Both the position numbers and the translations under genes were made by a program. From Lachnoclostridium phytofermentans (GTDB lineage Bacteria; Bacillota; Clostridia; Lachnospirales; Lachnospiraceae), in the NCBI RefSeq assembly GCF_000733755.1, contig NZ_JPOF01000002.1, positions 1-64,000 on the forward strand: a DNA stretch of 64,000 bases. The letters are read 5' to 3'. Shown here one piece after another: positions 26,789 to 35,993 of the stretch. The notes under the pieces were generated by a model. That model was given only the letters and a program-made list of their open reading frames with translations. It had not been told where the DNA came from and searched no databases. How positions within the stretch are numbered: position 1 is the stretch's first letter; every line of letters begins with the position of its first letter.

Positions 26789-29638
26789 CTAGTCAGACAC
26801 CTTAATATTAGTAGCGGAGCCTGCTGTAATATCTCCATTTAAGAGAGCTTCTTTATTCTCGCCATTAAAATAATATCCCAGTACTTCGCGCCCCATCTTT
26901 GCAGCATTCGCAGAAGCATAACCATTCGGAATTACACAGGTAATACTGATTTCTGGATCTTCATATGGTGCATACGCCATAAATAGAGAATGGTGAGGTT
27001 TTGTTTTACTAACCTGTGCTGTACCCGTTTTACCTGCCACAGCTACCCCTAAGTCTCCATAGATACGGTCTAAGGAACTTGCGGAGGAGTTAACCACGAG
27101 ATACATACCTCTTTGTACCATATTCCATTGCTCATCCGTGAATTCAGTGATCTTATTATAAATACTTGTCTCTTTTTCATATACCAACTGATTGTCTTTT
27201 GTCTCTACCCTATCTAATAAAGTAAGGTTAAAACAGGTACCACGATTTGCAAGGGTTGTTACATAACGAGATATCTGTGTTGGAGTAAAATTATGATAAT
27301 ATCCAATTGAAGTACGAATTGCATCTGTATTCGATATTTCAGGCTTTGATTCATCTACTTCTACTCCAGATACATCCCCAAAGCCAAACATCTGAGCATA
27401 CTTTTGTATCTTTAATAAAGCTGTATTATCACTATATTTACCATCTTCACCACGCATTAAACGATATGCAGTCTCATAAAAGAAGTAGTTACAGGAATGC
27501 TGTATTGCCTGTGAAGCATCGATTGTACCATGAGAGCTTGGATATTTCCAACATCTTGGAGACGGAACAACTTCTTCAAAAATACCTTTGTCAGCAATTT
27601 TTGTTGAAGTATTAATCACATTCTCTCCAAAGCCTGCTAATGTCATTAATGGTTTAAAGGTGGAACCAGTTGTTGTTTTCTGCATCGTCGGACGGTTAAT
27701 TAATGGAGTAGCCTGATCCTCTAATAACTTACTATAGTAATCCCAGTCAATCTTATTGGCTAAATAGTTATTATCATAGGAAGGATAGGTAACCATTGCA
27801 AGGACGTCACCGGTCTTTGTATCGGTAACTACAATAGAACCACTACATGGTTCAAGGGCTAACTGTCCTGGTGTTATTTCAAGATTTCTAATCTTTGTAG
27901 TGATGAAATCATAGGCAGAAATACTTCCACTACTCAGTCTAGAATAATCATTCTCATTATATTCTAACACATCTTGGTCAAATAATAAAAGACAAATTTC
28001 CCTTCCTGTCAACTTTTTTGAAAAAACCAGAGTTCGGTAAATCTTCTTCTCAAATTCCTTGTCATCTACTAACAATTCCATAGCATAGTTTATCAGTTTT
28101 TCATATAGTTCATCTGTACTATAGTATTCCGTACCTTCCACAAGTTTTGATAAATCAACCCAGTTTTGAGTAATTGCATACTGTAAAAACTTGCTTAAAC
28201 TTAATTTATTATTTTTATAATTTTGATACTGGATATCTTCTTTGTCAATTTTAGAAGTTAATAACACCCCGACATCACTGGAGGATAATTTAGAATATAC
28301 ATATTGTAGATACTCTTCCATCTCTTCTCCAGCAGCACTATTGGTAACCGTACTGTCAATTTTTAAAAGATTCTTTAAATTATCAAAGATTCCCACACGT
28401 TTGTCTAAGAACTTTTGATATACGCTCCTCTCTAAATCAGATGCATCCTCTGCACAGAAATGAGCAATATCAATTACATTATTGTTTAATAATGCATTGT
28501 AAACTTCATAGATTGGAACTTTTATCTTAGCAGCATTCTCTCCTTTTCCGCCGTAATCCATATCAGGAGTAATGACGGATAGTAGCACTTCTGCGATGTT
28601 TTTCTCTAAGATATGATAACTTGCAACCTGAAGGTCACGATCAATCGTAAGATATACATCATTCCCTGCAACAGGCTCCTTGGTCACTTTAACATCTAGT
28701 TCCTTGCCGTTATCATTAATTGTTACAGATTCTTCCCCTTTGGTACCAGCTAAATAATTTTCCATCTCTTTTTCAATGCCAGTTTTACCTACTACATCTG
28801 TTTCTTCATAATTCTTTTCTGAATCATTTAATTTTTCTAGTTCTGTAGAATTGATAAGTCCGGTATATCCTAATATATGTGCAAAATAAATGCTGTCATT
28901 ATACACCCTAGAGGTTTCTAACTTAACTTCAACTCCAGGCATATCTCCTAAGTTTTCTTTCACCGCTGCTACAGTTTCTTCATCAACATTGGAAGCAATT
29001 GTAATCTGGTTATAGCTCGGTACGTTAATTAGTAAATGATAACGAATCGTCATTATCTTTAAAGCATCCTCTAAAGAATATTCGTCTGAGATTCGAAACA
29101 TCGGTGACCCACTAACACCATCTTTTAGAAAGTCGAAAACATCCTGTGCACTTGCATTACGCTCTTCTTCTGTCAGTTTGCTAACATGTGTTCTACAGAA
29201 TGCATTCTTCTTAAAACGTAATAATTGATCACCTGAAATATCAAATGCCAGTTCTCCGTTTTCATCGATAATAATATTAAAATTTAACTCAATATCATAC
29301 CCATAACTCTCAAGTAACTTAATTAATTTATGAATCATCGCATTTTTCTCAGCGTTTGTTTCCAAAAGTCCACTATCACTGATCACAACAGAATAACTAG
29401 ATTCATTATAAGCGAGTACCTTCCCATTCCTATCATAAATGATTCCACGAGTTGCTTTAATATCTCTTGGTTTTACATTTAAATATTCATTTGTCTCAGC
29501 AATTTTTGTTCCTTCTACGATCTGCATCACAAATAATCGGTAAATTAAAACTGCAAACATTCCCGTAAAAATCAAAGTAAGAGGAATCATACGGGAAGAA
29601 AACAATCTCTTTAGTTTATCAAGCAAAACATCTAGCAC
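26789..29638 (-). CDS. mrdA: Class B penicillin-binding protein 2 (elongasome transpeptidase), enlarged
   Basis: Cross-links peptidoglycan with RodA during elongation. After one membrane anchor (about 18-40) comes the pedestal domain. The transpeptidase motifs are Ser659-Thr-Phe-Lys662, Ser715-Cys-Asn717 and Lys870-Thr-Gly872. At 949 residues it is about 250 longer than typical PBP2. The extra sequence is mainly at 355-590, a polar, helix-rich insert between IDRDLQVASYHILEKN and the conserved GSIVVTDTKTGDVLAM. The start is a GTG in TAGTG overlapping the mreD stop, behind GGAGGG. Operon mreBCD-mrdA-minCDE. Confidence 0.93.
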   Translation of the reverse strand: MLDVLLDKLKRLFSSRMIPLTLIFTGMFAVLIYRLFVMQIVEGTKIAETNEYLNVKPRDIKATRGIIYDRNGKVLAYNESSYSVVISDSGLLETNAEKNAMIHKLIKLLESYGYDIELNFNIIIDENGELAFDISGDQLLRFKKNAFCRTHVSKLTEEERNASAQDVFDFLKDGVSGSPMFRISDEYSLEDALKIMTIRYHLLINVPSYNQITIASNVDEETVAAVKENLGDMPGVEVKLETSRVYNDSIYFAHILGYTGLINSTELEKLNDSEKNYEETDVVGKTGIEKEMENYLAGTKGEESVTINDNGKELDVKVTKEPVAGNDVYLTIDRDLQVASYHILEKNIAEVLLSVITPDMDYGGKGENAAKIKVPIYEVYNALLNNNVIDIAHFCAEDASDLERSVYQKFLDKRVGIFDNLKNLLKIDSTVTNSAAGEEMEEYLQYVYSKLSSSDVGVLLTSKIDKEDIQYQNYKNNKLSLSKFLQYAITQNWVDLSKLVEGTEYYSTDELYEKLINYAMELLVDDKEFEKKIYRTLVFSKKLTGREICLLLFDQDVLEYNENDYSRLSSGSISAYDFITTKIRNLEITPGQLALEPCSGSIVVTDTKTGDVLAMVTYPSYDNNYLANKIDWDYYSKLLEDQATPLINRPTMQKTTTGSTFKPLMTLAGFGENVINTSTKIADKGIFEEVVPSPRCWKYPSSHGTIDASQAIQHSCNYFFYETAYRLMRGEDGKYSDNTALLKIQKYAQMFGFGDVSGVEVDESKPEISNTDAIRTSIGYYHNFTPTQISRYVTTLANRGTCFNLTLLDRVETKDNQLVYEKETSIYNKITEFTDEQWNMVQRGMYLVVNSSASSLDRIYGDLGVAVAGKTGTAQVSKTKPHHSLFMAYAPYEDPEISITCVIPNGYASANAAKMGREVLGYYFNGENKEALLNGDITAGSATNIKVSD

Positions 29639-30147
29639 TATGATCCCTCCTTATTGCTTAGCTTGGTTAGTCCCAAATGTATCATATGAAAAAGCTTATA
29701 AAATAGAATACCAACAAGTACGGTATAAATTACTCGTGGTAACATAATTCGATAAGCATAAAATCCCAATTTTAACCTACCACGTAACAAAAACTCAGCT
29801 ACATAGTAGAAGAAACAGTATATAAATTCACTTGCAGCAATTAAAAGTAAAGGTATTGTGTAATCCTCTTTGTCATATATCTTATTTGCATAACCGTTAA
29901 AATAACCGATAAACATATAGAGGATTCCATAGATACCTATCACATCTCCAATGGTGCAGTCTAATAAAAGTCCGCAAACCAAACCAGTAAACATACCTGG
30001 AAATATACCTCTGGTATACGCTACGGTTACCACCAGAATCATCAATAAATCCGGAACGACATTGGCAAGCTCAAATGATGGAAATACTGTGCTCTGAAGT
30101 AAAAAGCATATTAAGATTTGTATTAAGGTTACCAAAACTCGTATCAC
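29638..30147 (-). CDS. mreD: Rod shape-determining membrane protein MreD
   Basis: A 169-residue polytopic protein with five or so membrane segments. It has the MreD signature pattern FPSFELANVVPDLLMILVV and GLVCGLLLDC. It lies between mreC and mrdA and its stop overlaps the GTG of mrdA by one base. It is part of the elongasome linking MreB to PBP2 and RodA. Confidence 0.92.
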   Translation of the reverse strand: MIRVLVTLIQILICFLLQSTVFPSFELANVVPDLLMILVVTVAYTRGIFPGMFTGLVCGLLLDCTIGDVIGIYGILYMFIGYFNGYANKIYDKEDYTIPLLLIAASEFIYCFFYYVAEFLLRGRLKLGFYAYRIMLPRVIYTVLVGILFYKLFHMIHLGLTKLSNKEGS

Positions 30148-30176
30148 GTCTTACCCCTACCTCAATTAAAAAAGGA

Positions 30177-31037
30177 TTACTCTGCCTTTTCTAATTTTTC
30201 CTTTAATGTTGTTATAATTAATACTTCCTCCAGGTGTTCAAAATCAACTGCCGGACGAAGGTATCCTGATTTCGCCAAATTACTAGAATCCACCTCAATA
30301 TCGTACGCATAACCAATTAAGATACCCTGTAAATACTTATTACTAATATGGGATGTAACCACTTCATATCCATCCTTGATATCGGCGTTCATGCTGATAG
30401 CTTCAATACGAATCACTCCCTCATCTAACAACTGAAGATCCCCTTTGACATCACAGGTGTCTGAAGTCTTTAAAAACATACCACTCACATAACTTGCATC
30501 ATCAATAATAGAACGAACTTTGGAATAATTTTTACCAACTTCAGTTACTATACCAACTAAGCCATTCCCTGCAAGTACATTCATGTCTACTTTGATTCCA
30601 TCCTCAGCTCCTTTATCAATCGTAAAAACATTATAAAAGCTGTTAGAATCTCTTGAAATAACCCTTGCTGCAACTTTTGGATAATCTGCATATTTTTGAT
30701 CCACTTCGTAGAGTCTTCGAAGTCCATCAAGTTCATAACGATCCTGAATTAAAATACTATTCTCTACTTTCAGTGATTCAATTTGACTTTTTAACTTCTC
30801 ATTCTCATCAATTAAATCTCTCATATTAGCCAATGTGTCTAATTTATCAGATATATAGCTGCCAAACGTATTAATCCCTTTCTGCATAGGAGTCACAATG
30901 CTCCCTACCGCAGTTTTTACTGGGCTTAATAAGGTTTCATATCGAAATGATAAGAAGATCAATATCAGGCATATCACGGTACAAAAAGTCAGTACATGCT
31001 TTGGCTGAATTGAAATCTTAGGTGTCTTCCTTCTCAT
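30177..31037 (-). CDS. mreC: Rod shape-determining protein MreC
   Basis: Bitopic scaffold of the elongasome. It has a basic N-terminal tail, a membrane segment at about 15-33, a coiled coil (about 70-100, ENEKLKSQIESLKVEN) and two beta-rich domains with the motif VGIVTEVGKNYSKVRSI. The 286-residue length is normal. A 140-nt spacer with dyads separates it from mreB. Confidence 0.94.
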   Translation of the reverse strand: MRRKTPKISIQPKHVLTFCTVICLILIFLSFRYETLLSPVKTAVGSIVTPMQKGINTFGSYISDKLDTLANMRDLIDENEKLKSQIESLKVENSILIQDRYELDGLRRLYEVDQKYADYPKVAARVISRDSNSFYNVFTIDKGAEDGIKVDMNVLAGNGLVGIVTEVGKNYSKVRSIIDDASYVSGMFLKTSDTCDVKGDLQLLDEGVIRIEAISMNADIKDGYEVVTSHISNKYLQGILIGYAYDIEVDSSNLAKSGYLRPAVDFEHLEEVLIITTLKEKLEKAE

Positions 31038-31060
31038 GATTTACCATTAACCCCTTTTCC

Positions 31061-31145
31061 TGCGCATACTTATGCGCATAATCATGCTTGTCTTCCATTA
31101 CACATGCATTCATTTTAGGAGGAAACTATAAAGTTTACATCCTAA
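31061..31145 (-). promoter_or_regulatory. Dyad-rich mreB-mreC spacer
   Basis: TGCGCATA is repeated at 31061-31068 and 31073-31080 and overlaps the palindrome TATGCGCATA. Next to it, TTAGGAGGAAACT (from 31115) and AGTTTACATCCTAA (to 31145) form a near-perfect stem. Neither is followed by a T-run on the minus strand, so RNA processing between mreB and mreC fits better than termination. Confidence 0.45.
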
Positions 31146-31176
31146 TCGATATTAATGTGAAGTACATTGCTTCCCT

Positions 31177-32202
31177 TTAAACTCCGTAATAGGTTTGTTT
31201 TAAAGTGAGAGCCAAAGAACTAAGCTTAGGATCTTCAATAATTTTGCCAAGACCATTTACTACCGTATTGGCAGAATCATTGCATATATTAATTTTGAGG
31301 TCGGTGTCATGAGACATCAACTGATCGAGATATTTGATATTGGCAGAACCGCCAGTAATATAGATACCAAGGTCAATAATATCTGAAGAAATCTCTGGTG
31401 GAGTTCTCTCTAAGATAATGCGGATGGCATCTATGATAGACAATAGATGTTCTGATATCGTCTCATAGACAAAGGAAGATGTGATTTCTTTCTCTAACGG
31501 AAGGCCTGTAACCACATCTCGACCATATACTTTTATCGTTTTTTCTTCACTTTTTAATGCACATGCTAATTCTTTTTTAATCGTTTCGGCAGTCTTATGA
31601 CCGATGTATAGATTATACTGCTTCTTTACATTAAGAATAATAGATTCATCTAATTTATTACCACCAATCGGTATCAATTTACTTAATACGATACCCCCCA
31701 AAGACATAATAGAGACTTCTGTTGTATCCGCACCAATATCTACAATCATAACACCACGTGCCTTGGTAACATTAAGCCCAGCTCCCAAAGCATCTGCAAT
31801 TGGTTTTTCTACAATACGGATTTTTTTGCTTTTCGCATTTGAATTTGCTACTAAATCAAAAAAGGCTCTTTTCTCAACTTCTGTGATGTCCGTTGGTGTT
31901 GCTACTAAAAATTCAGCTCCCGTAAACTTACCATGCTTTTTCCCTAGCTGGTCAAAGGCGTGATTTAATAACGCTAACATATTTTCAATATTTGCAATTA
32001 CACCATTTCTAACAGGATAATCAACTTCGATATTGCTTGGCGCTTTCCCATACATCTCAAAGGCCTCATCGCCAATTGCGATAACACGCTTTTTATCTGC
32101 AATCGCAATGATATTTTTAGCATCAAAGATTACGCCTTCGTTCTTCTTATATATCTTAATGGTGCTTGTTCCAAAATCAATGCCAAACAATTTTGCGGCC
32201 AT
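31177..32202 (-). CDS. mreB: Actin-like cell-shape protein MreB
   Basis: Filament-forming ATPase that orients elongation synthesis. The phosphate-1 loop GIDFGTST lies at residues 7-14. The segment VDIGADTTEVSIMSLGGIV is phosphate-2, and ITGGSANIKYLD is the adenosine motif. The ATG at 32202 follows GGGAG, whereas a TTG-initiated extension to 32220 would include the ribosome-binding site itself. At 341 residues it is normal MreB/Mbl size. It is the first gene of the shape operon. Confidence 0.94.
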   Translation of the reverse strand: MAAKLFGIDFGTSTIKIYKKNEGVIFDAKNIIAIADKKRVIAIGDEAFEMYGKAPSNIEVDYPVRNGVIANIENMLALLNHAFDQLGKKHGKFTGAEFLVATPTDITEVEKRAFFDLVANSNAKSKKIRIVEKPIADALGAGLNVTKARGVMIVDIGADTTEVSIMSLGGIVLSKLIPIGGNKLDESIILNVKKQYNLYIGHKTAETIKKELACALKSEEKTIKVYGRDVVTGLPLEKEITSSFVYETISEHLLSIIDAIRIILERTPPEISSDIIDLGIYITGGSANIKYLDQLMSHDTDLKINICNDSANTVVNGLGKIIEDPKLSSLALTLKQTYYGV

Positions 32203-32281
32203 AGTAAGTCTCCCTTCCAATTACTATATTACGTCAAAGCAAACGCTTATTATTTGCTTCCTCACTTACATGGGAAGTTAT

Positions 32282-32463
32282 ATGATAGGAACTATAAACA
32301 AGTTCCTATCATTAGATTGTAAGTGCAATAACTGCACCTTATCAGAAGTTAAAAATAAAACTTCGAATAAATTATATTATTGAAACAAAAGGCATGTTTC
32401 AATAATCGGATTTACGTTGCAAAACGCACCTTTTATCAGAATCTGCTTCGCAGCTTCTAATAA
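32282..32463. repeat. Structured dispersed repeat, tandem copies B and C (radC-mreB spacer)
   Basis: Copy B is the hairpin TTATTGAAACA/TGTTTCAATAA (32377-32405), core ATAATCGGATTTACG...GCACC (32402-32430) and hairpin TTATCAGAA/TTCTAATAA (32433-32463). Copy C is a perfect twelve-pair hairpin ATGATAGGAACT/AGTTCCTATCAT (32282-32312), a diverged core with GTGCA/TGCAC, then a TTAT...GAAGTT hairpin to about 32370. The order of parts matches copy A at 14448-14535. Confidence 0.68.
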
Positions 32464-32464
32464 G

Positions 32465-33160
32465 TTATATTGTTCCCTGTTCCTTTAAACTTATATATCT
32501 ATTGTCGCCAATAATAATATGATCCATAAGTGTTACTCCAAGTAATTCTCCAGCTTCTTTCATCCTTTTGGTTACCATGATATCCTCTTTGCTAGGGGTT
32601 GGGTCTCCGCTCGGATGATTATGAAGCAATATGATATAGACAGCTTCATACTTCACTGCTAATAAAAACACCTCTCTTGGTGACATAATAGATGCATTCA
32701 CTGTACCTATCGATATGAGTTCCTCACGTAGCAACTTACTTTTCGTATCAAACATTAGCAACCGTGATTGTTCGGTTTTTAAACTTCTCATCTCCTGCAT
32801 ATAATATTCTGCCACAGAGTTTGGATCGGTATAACGTACCCCTTTGGTAAAGGATGCTTTCGCCATACGAATCGACAGTTCTGTTAAACATAGAAGCTGT
32901 ATCGCTTTCACTCTACCAATTCCATGAATACTCATAAAATCTTTTTGTGACATTCGTGATATTCCACGAAGACCAGGATAGGTGTTCGAATAACTTAATA
33001 TCTTGGCAGCCAGTTCTGTACAACGGATTTCGTTAGAACCAGTTCGAAGGATCACCGCAATCAATTCGGCATCAGACAGGGCAGAAGCCCCGTCCCTTTC
33101 ACATTTTTCATAAGGGCGTTCCGAAGCTGGAAGTTCCTTCATGGAAAAAAACTGTTTCAT
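32465..33160 (-). CDS. radC: RadC/YeeS-family JAB-domain protein
   Basis: A 231-residue protein with N-terminal helix-hairpin-helix-like sequence (SRMSQKDFMSIHGIGRVKAIQL) and a C-terminal JAB/MPN metalloprotease-like domain. Its metal motif is HNHPSGDPTPSKED. A DNA-repair role was originally proposed, but the biochemical function is unsettled. It sits upstream of mreB, an order found in many bacteria. The ATG follows AGAATGGAGCTAAA. Confidence 0.93.
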   Translation of the reverse strand: MKQFFSMKELPASERPYEKCERDGASALSDAELIAVILRTGSNEIRCTELAAKILSYSNTYPGLRGISRMSQKDFMSIHGIGRVKAIQLLCLTELSIRMAKASFTKGVRYTDPNSVAEYYMQEMRSLKTEQSRLLMFDTKSKLLREELISIGTVNASIMSPREVFLLAVKYEAVYIILLHNHPSGDPTPSKEDIMVTKRMKEAGELLGVTLMDHIIIGDNRYISLKEQGTI

Positions 33161-33195
33161 TTTAGCTCCATTCTACTCTCTCCAAGTAGCTAAGC

Positions 33196-33471
33196 TTACA
33201 GTTTACGGTATATAATCATGGATATAATCATACCTAAAATACTTGCAATGGTAATCTTAATGCGTAGTCCAAAGGATAAGATTACAACACCAAGATTAAG
33301 ACTTGTAATGCCGGTGCCGTCCGGTGATCCAAGCCCGAATTCTTGTCCAAAATTAAGCCATGAAAGCCAAGAGACATCCTTTGCTAAATATCCTAAAAAT
33401 CCACCAAGTACAATACCTGATAATAAAAAGATTAGTAAAGTCCATCCGTTCTTTCCTGCTAGTCTTGCCAT
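33196..33471 (-). CDS. DUF4321 membrane protein
   Basis: A 91-residue protein with two membrane segments (about 9-30 and 60-88) separated by a polar loop rich in Gly and Trp. It matches the DUF4321 pattern found upstream of radC/mreB in Clostridia. The ATG at 33471 is preferred because GGAG lies six bases upstream; the earlier ATG at 33483 has no ribosome-binding site. Function unknown. Confidence 0.8.
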   Translation of the reverse strand: MARLAGKNGWTLLIFLLSGIVLGGFLGYLAKDVSWLSWLNFGQEFGLGSPDGTGITSLNLGVVILSFGLRIKITIASILGMIISMIIYRKL

Positions 33472-33602
33472 GTTCTTCTCCATTCTTTCGCACGTTTTTT
33501 CACAACTTTTTGATAATTACGGATTGCATAGAGATTTTTTTGTTCCTGTCTAATTTCATCCAGATCATGAAGTTGTTTTCTTATACATGCTTTCCTACTA
33601 AA
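33459..33602 (-). other. Short open frame with protein-like composition but no standard start
   Basis: Reading leftward, about 46 codons are open and encode a highly charged helical peptide (for example QLHDLDEIRQEQKNLYAIRN) that ends overlapping the DUF4321 start. No ATG, GTG or TTG lies in frame, and an ATG one frame away gives only seven codons. It could be a decayed or frameshifted small gene or chance. The rest of 33484-33686 holds a TTGTGT/ACACAA dyad (33641-33656) and no other gene. Confidence 0.3.
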
Positions 33603-33686
33603 TCACCTTTTATATTACCATATCCCTCTATATTTGTACACAATAAATTGTGTAGTTGCGTGTTTTATATCACAAGATAACACTAT

Positions 33687-34985
33687 TTAAGGTAACTGAA
33701 CAAGCCCTGCATCCACTAGTTTTTGTAACGACATCATAATACCAAATTTCGCATGATACCAGGTTAATCCCCCCTGAAAATAAACGGCATATGGCGGTTC
33801 AATCGGAGCATCTGCAGATAACTCAATCGATGAGCCCTGAACAAAAGCACCTGCTGCCATAATGACTTCTGAGTGATACCCTGGCATTGCCCATGGTTCT
33901 GGAGTGACATAAGAATCTACAGGTGCTGCCGCTTGGATTCCCTTACAAAACTCAATAATCGCCTCTGGTGATTTAAGAGTAACTGCCTGAATGATATCAT
34001 ACCTCTCCTCGGTACCATTTGGAATCACAGGAAATCCTAACTTCTCATAGATATTAGCAGCAAATATTGCACCTTTTAATGCACCCGCAACAACCGTTGG
34101 AGCTAAGAAGAAACCTTGATACAGCGTTTGATTTAGACCTAAGGTAGCTCCAACCTCTTTTCCAAGTCCTGGTGCTGTCAAACGAAAAGCAGCATTGTCA
34201 ACATACTCTGTTTTTCCAACGATATAACCACCAATAGGGGCTAATCCACCGCCGGGATTTTTAATCAAAGAACCAACACAAAGATCTGCACCAACATCGG
34301 TAGGTTCTATTCTCTCAACAAATTCTCCATAGCAATTGTCAACCATGCATATTAAATCAGGTTTTATACTCTTCACAAAGGAAATCAACTCACCAATTTG
34401 TTCTACCGATAACGTTGGTCTTGTCTGATATCCCTTGGAACGTTGAATTGTCACCAACTTAGTACGTTCATTGATGCTTTTTTTAATATTATCATAATCA
34501 AATCCACCATCTGGTAGTAAGTCTACTTGAGCATACGTAATCCCATATTCTTTGAGCGATCCTCTAGATTCTGTGATACCAATAACACCTTCTAAGGTAT
34601 CGTATGGTTTACCAACTGGAGATAAAATCTCATCACCAGGACGTAAGTTCCCTGATAGTGCGATTGTTAATGCATGCGTGCCACAGACGAGCTGAGGGCG
34701 AACCAATGCTGCTTCTGCATGAAAGACAGCCGCATATACATCTTCTAACGTATCTCTTCCTAAGTCATTGTAACCATATCCTGTAGTAGCTGCAAAATGT
34801 GTATCCGAGACACGGTTATCCTGCATCGCTTTTAACACCTTTAATTGATTATACTCAGCCACCTCATCAATTCGGTCAAATCTTTCTTTTAAACTTCGAA
34901 GTGTCTCTTCGCAAAAATCTTGTACTTTTTTATTTATCTTTAAATCTCCATACATCGATGAGATATTTTTTGTTTCGTTGTTCAT
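33687..34985 (-). CDS. YnbB-type methionine gamma-lyase-like PLP enzyme
   Basis: A fold-type I PLP enzyme of the aluminium-resistance/YnbB group, 432 residues. The PLP lysine is probably in QRSKGYQTRPT, with VCMVDNCYGEF-like strand before it and NPGGGLAPIGGYIVG after. The substrate has not been established for the family; it is often annotated as methionine gamma-lyase. The ATG at 34985 follows GGAGGAAAC. It lies 25 nt downstream of miaA, as in several other Clostridia, probably in one transcript with mutS-mutL-miaA. Confidence 0.87.
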   Translation of the reverse strand: MNNETKNISSMYGDLKINKKVQDFCEETLRSLKERFDRIDEVAEYNQLKVLKAMQDNRVSDTHFAATTGYGYNDLGRDTLEDVYAAVFHAEAALVRPQLVCGTHALTIALSGNLRPGDEILSPVGKPYDTLEGVIGITESRGSLKEYGITYAQVDLLPDGGFDYDNIKKSINERTKLVTIQRSKGYQTRPTLSVEQIGELISFVKSIKPDLICMVDNCYGEFVERIEPTDVGADLCVGSLIKNPGGGLAPIGGYIVGKTEYVDNAAFRLTAPGLGKEVGATLGLNQTLYQGFFLAPTVVAGALKGAIFAANIYEKLGFPVIPNGTEERYDIIQAVTLKSPEAIIEFCKGIQAAAPVDSYVTPEPWAMPGYHSEVIMAAGAFVQGSSIELSADAPIEPPYAVYFQGGLTWYHAKFGIMMSLQKLVDAGLVQLP

Positions 34986-35010
34986 GTTTCCTCCAGTCAT
35001 ACTTTTATTG

Positions 35011-35952
35011 CTACTTCATTATTCCTTTTTCTTTTAGTACCTCTAACATTGTAGCAAGGATATCTTCTTCACTGCCATAATCACTTTTAGATAACCATAT
35101 CACATCCTGCTCCCTTTTAAACCAAGTAAGCTGCCGTTTCGCAAAGTGTCTGGTATCTCTCTTTAACATATAAATTGCCTCTTCTAGGGTACATTCTCCT
35201 TCCAGATAAGCATAAATCTCCTTATAGCCTAACCCTTGCATACTAACAAGAGAACGGTCATACCCTTGTTCTTTTAGCCATGCAACTTCTTTAACTAGAC
35301 CATCATCAAGCATCTTATCCACTCGAAGATTAATGTTTTCATACAGAATTTCTCTTTCATTGTTTAATACAAAATAAGCAAACTGATAAGGTGATTCATT
35401 CCTACTTTGTTCCTCATTATGTCTAGAGATTGGCTCACCTGTTAATTTATAATATTCAATTGCTCGTATCGTACGCTTAATATTATTAGGATGAATTGCT
35501 TCGGCTGCCTTTTTATCACATTGTTTTAACATATCGTGTAATTTTATCGCACCTTCTACTCTAGCGAATTCCTCTAATTCTTTTCGATACGGCGTATCAG
35601 CATCATTCTCTGTAAAATCTATATCCTTTAAGACCGCCTGTATATAAAATCCTGTACCTCCTACAATGATTGGAAGTTTTCCCTTCGAATAAATCTCACT
35701 TATTGCTTTCTTTGCATAATCTTTAAACTTTACCACATTAAACTCATCGTCTGGCTCAAATTCATCTACTAGATAATGGGTGATCCCATCCATCTCCTCT
35801 GGTGTAATTTTTGCTGTTCCGATGTCCATATGACGATATACCTGCATCGAATCTGCAGATATGATTTCACCATTGATTCTTTTTGCAAGATCAATCGATA
35901 ATTTTGTTTTCCCAACTGCTGTTGGTCCTGTTAGAATGACCAATGGTTGCAA
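35011..35952 (-). CDS. miaA: tRNA dimethylallyltransferase
   Basis: Adds a dimethylallyl group to N6 of A37 in tRNAs reading UNN codons. The P-loop GPTAVGKT is at residues 8-15, followed by SADSMQVYRHMDIGTAK and IVGGTGFY. The 313-residue length is normal. The start is a TTG behind GAGGTGAATTAG; no ATG is available. It follows mutL, the order mutS-mutL-miaA being conserved in Firmicutes. Confidence 0.95.
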   Translation of the reverse strand: MQPLVILTGPTAVGKTKLSIDLAKRINGEIISADSMQVYRHMDIGTAKITPEEMDGITHYLVDEFEPDDEFNVVKFKDYAKKAISEIYSKGKLPIIVGGTGFYIQAVLKDIDFTENDADTPYRKELEEFARVEGAIKLHDMLKQCDKKAAEAIHPNNIKRTIRAIEYYKLTGEPISRHNEEQSRNESPYQFAYFVLNNEREILYENINLRVDKMLDDGLVKEVAWLKEQGYDRSLVSMQGLGYKEIYAYLEGECTLEEAIYMLKRDTRHFAKRQLTWFKREQDVIWLSKSDYGSEEDILATMLEVLKEKGIMK

Positions 35953-35993
35953 CTAATTCACCTCGATTTCTTATAGCAATAACTTTGCACTCG

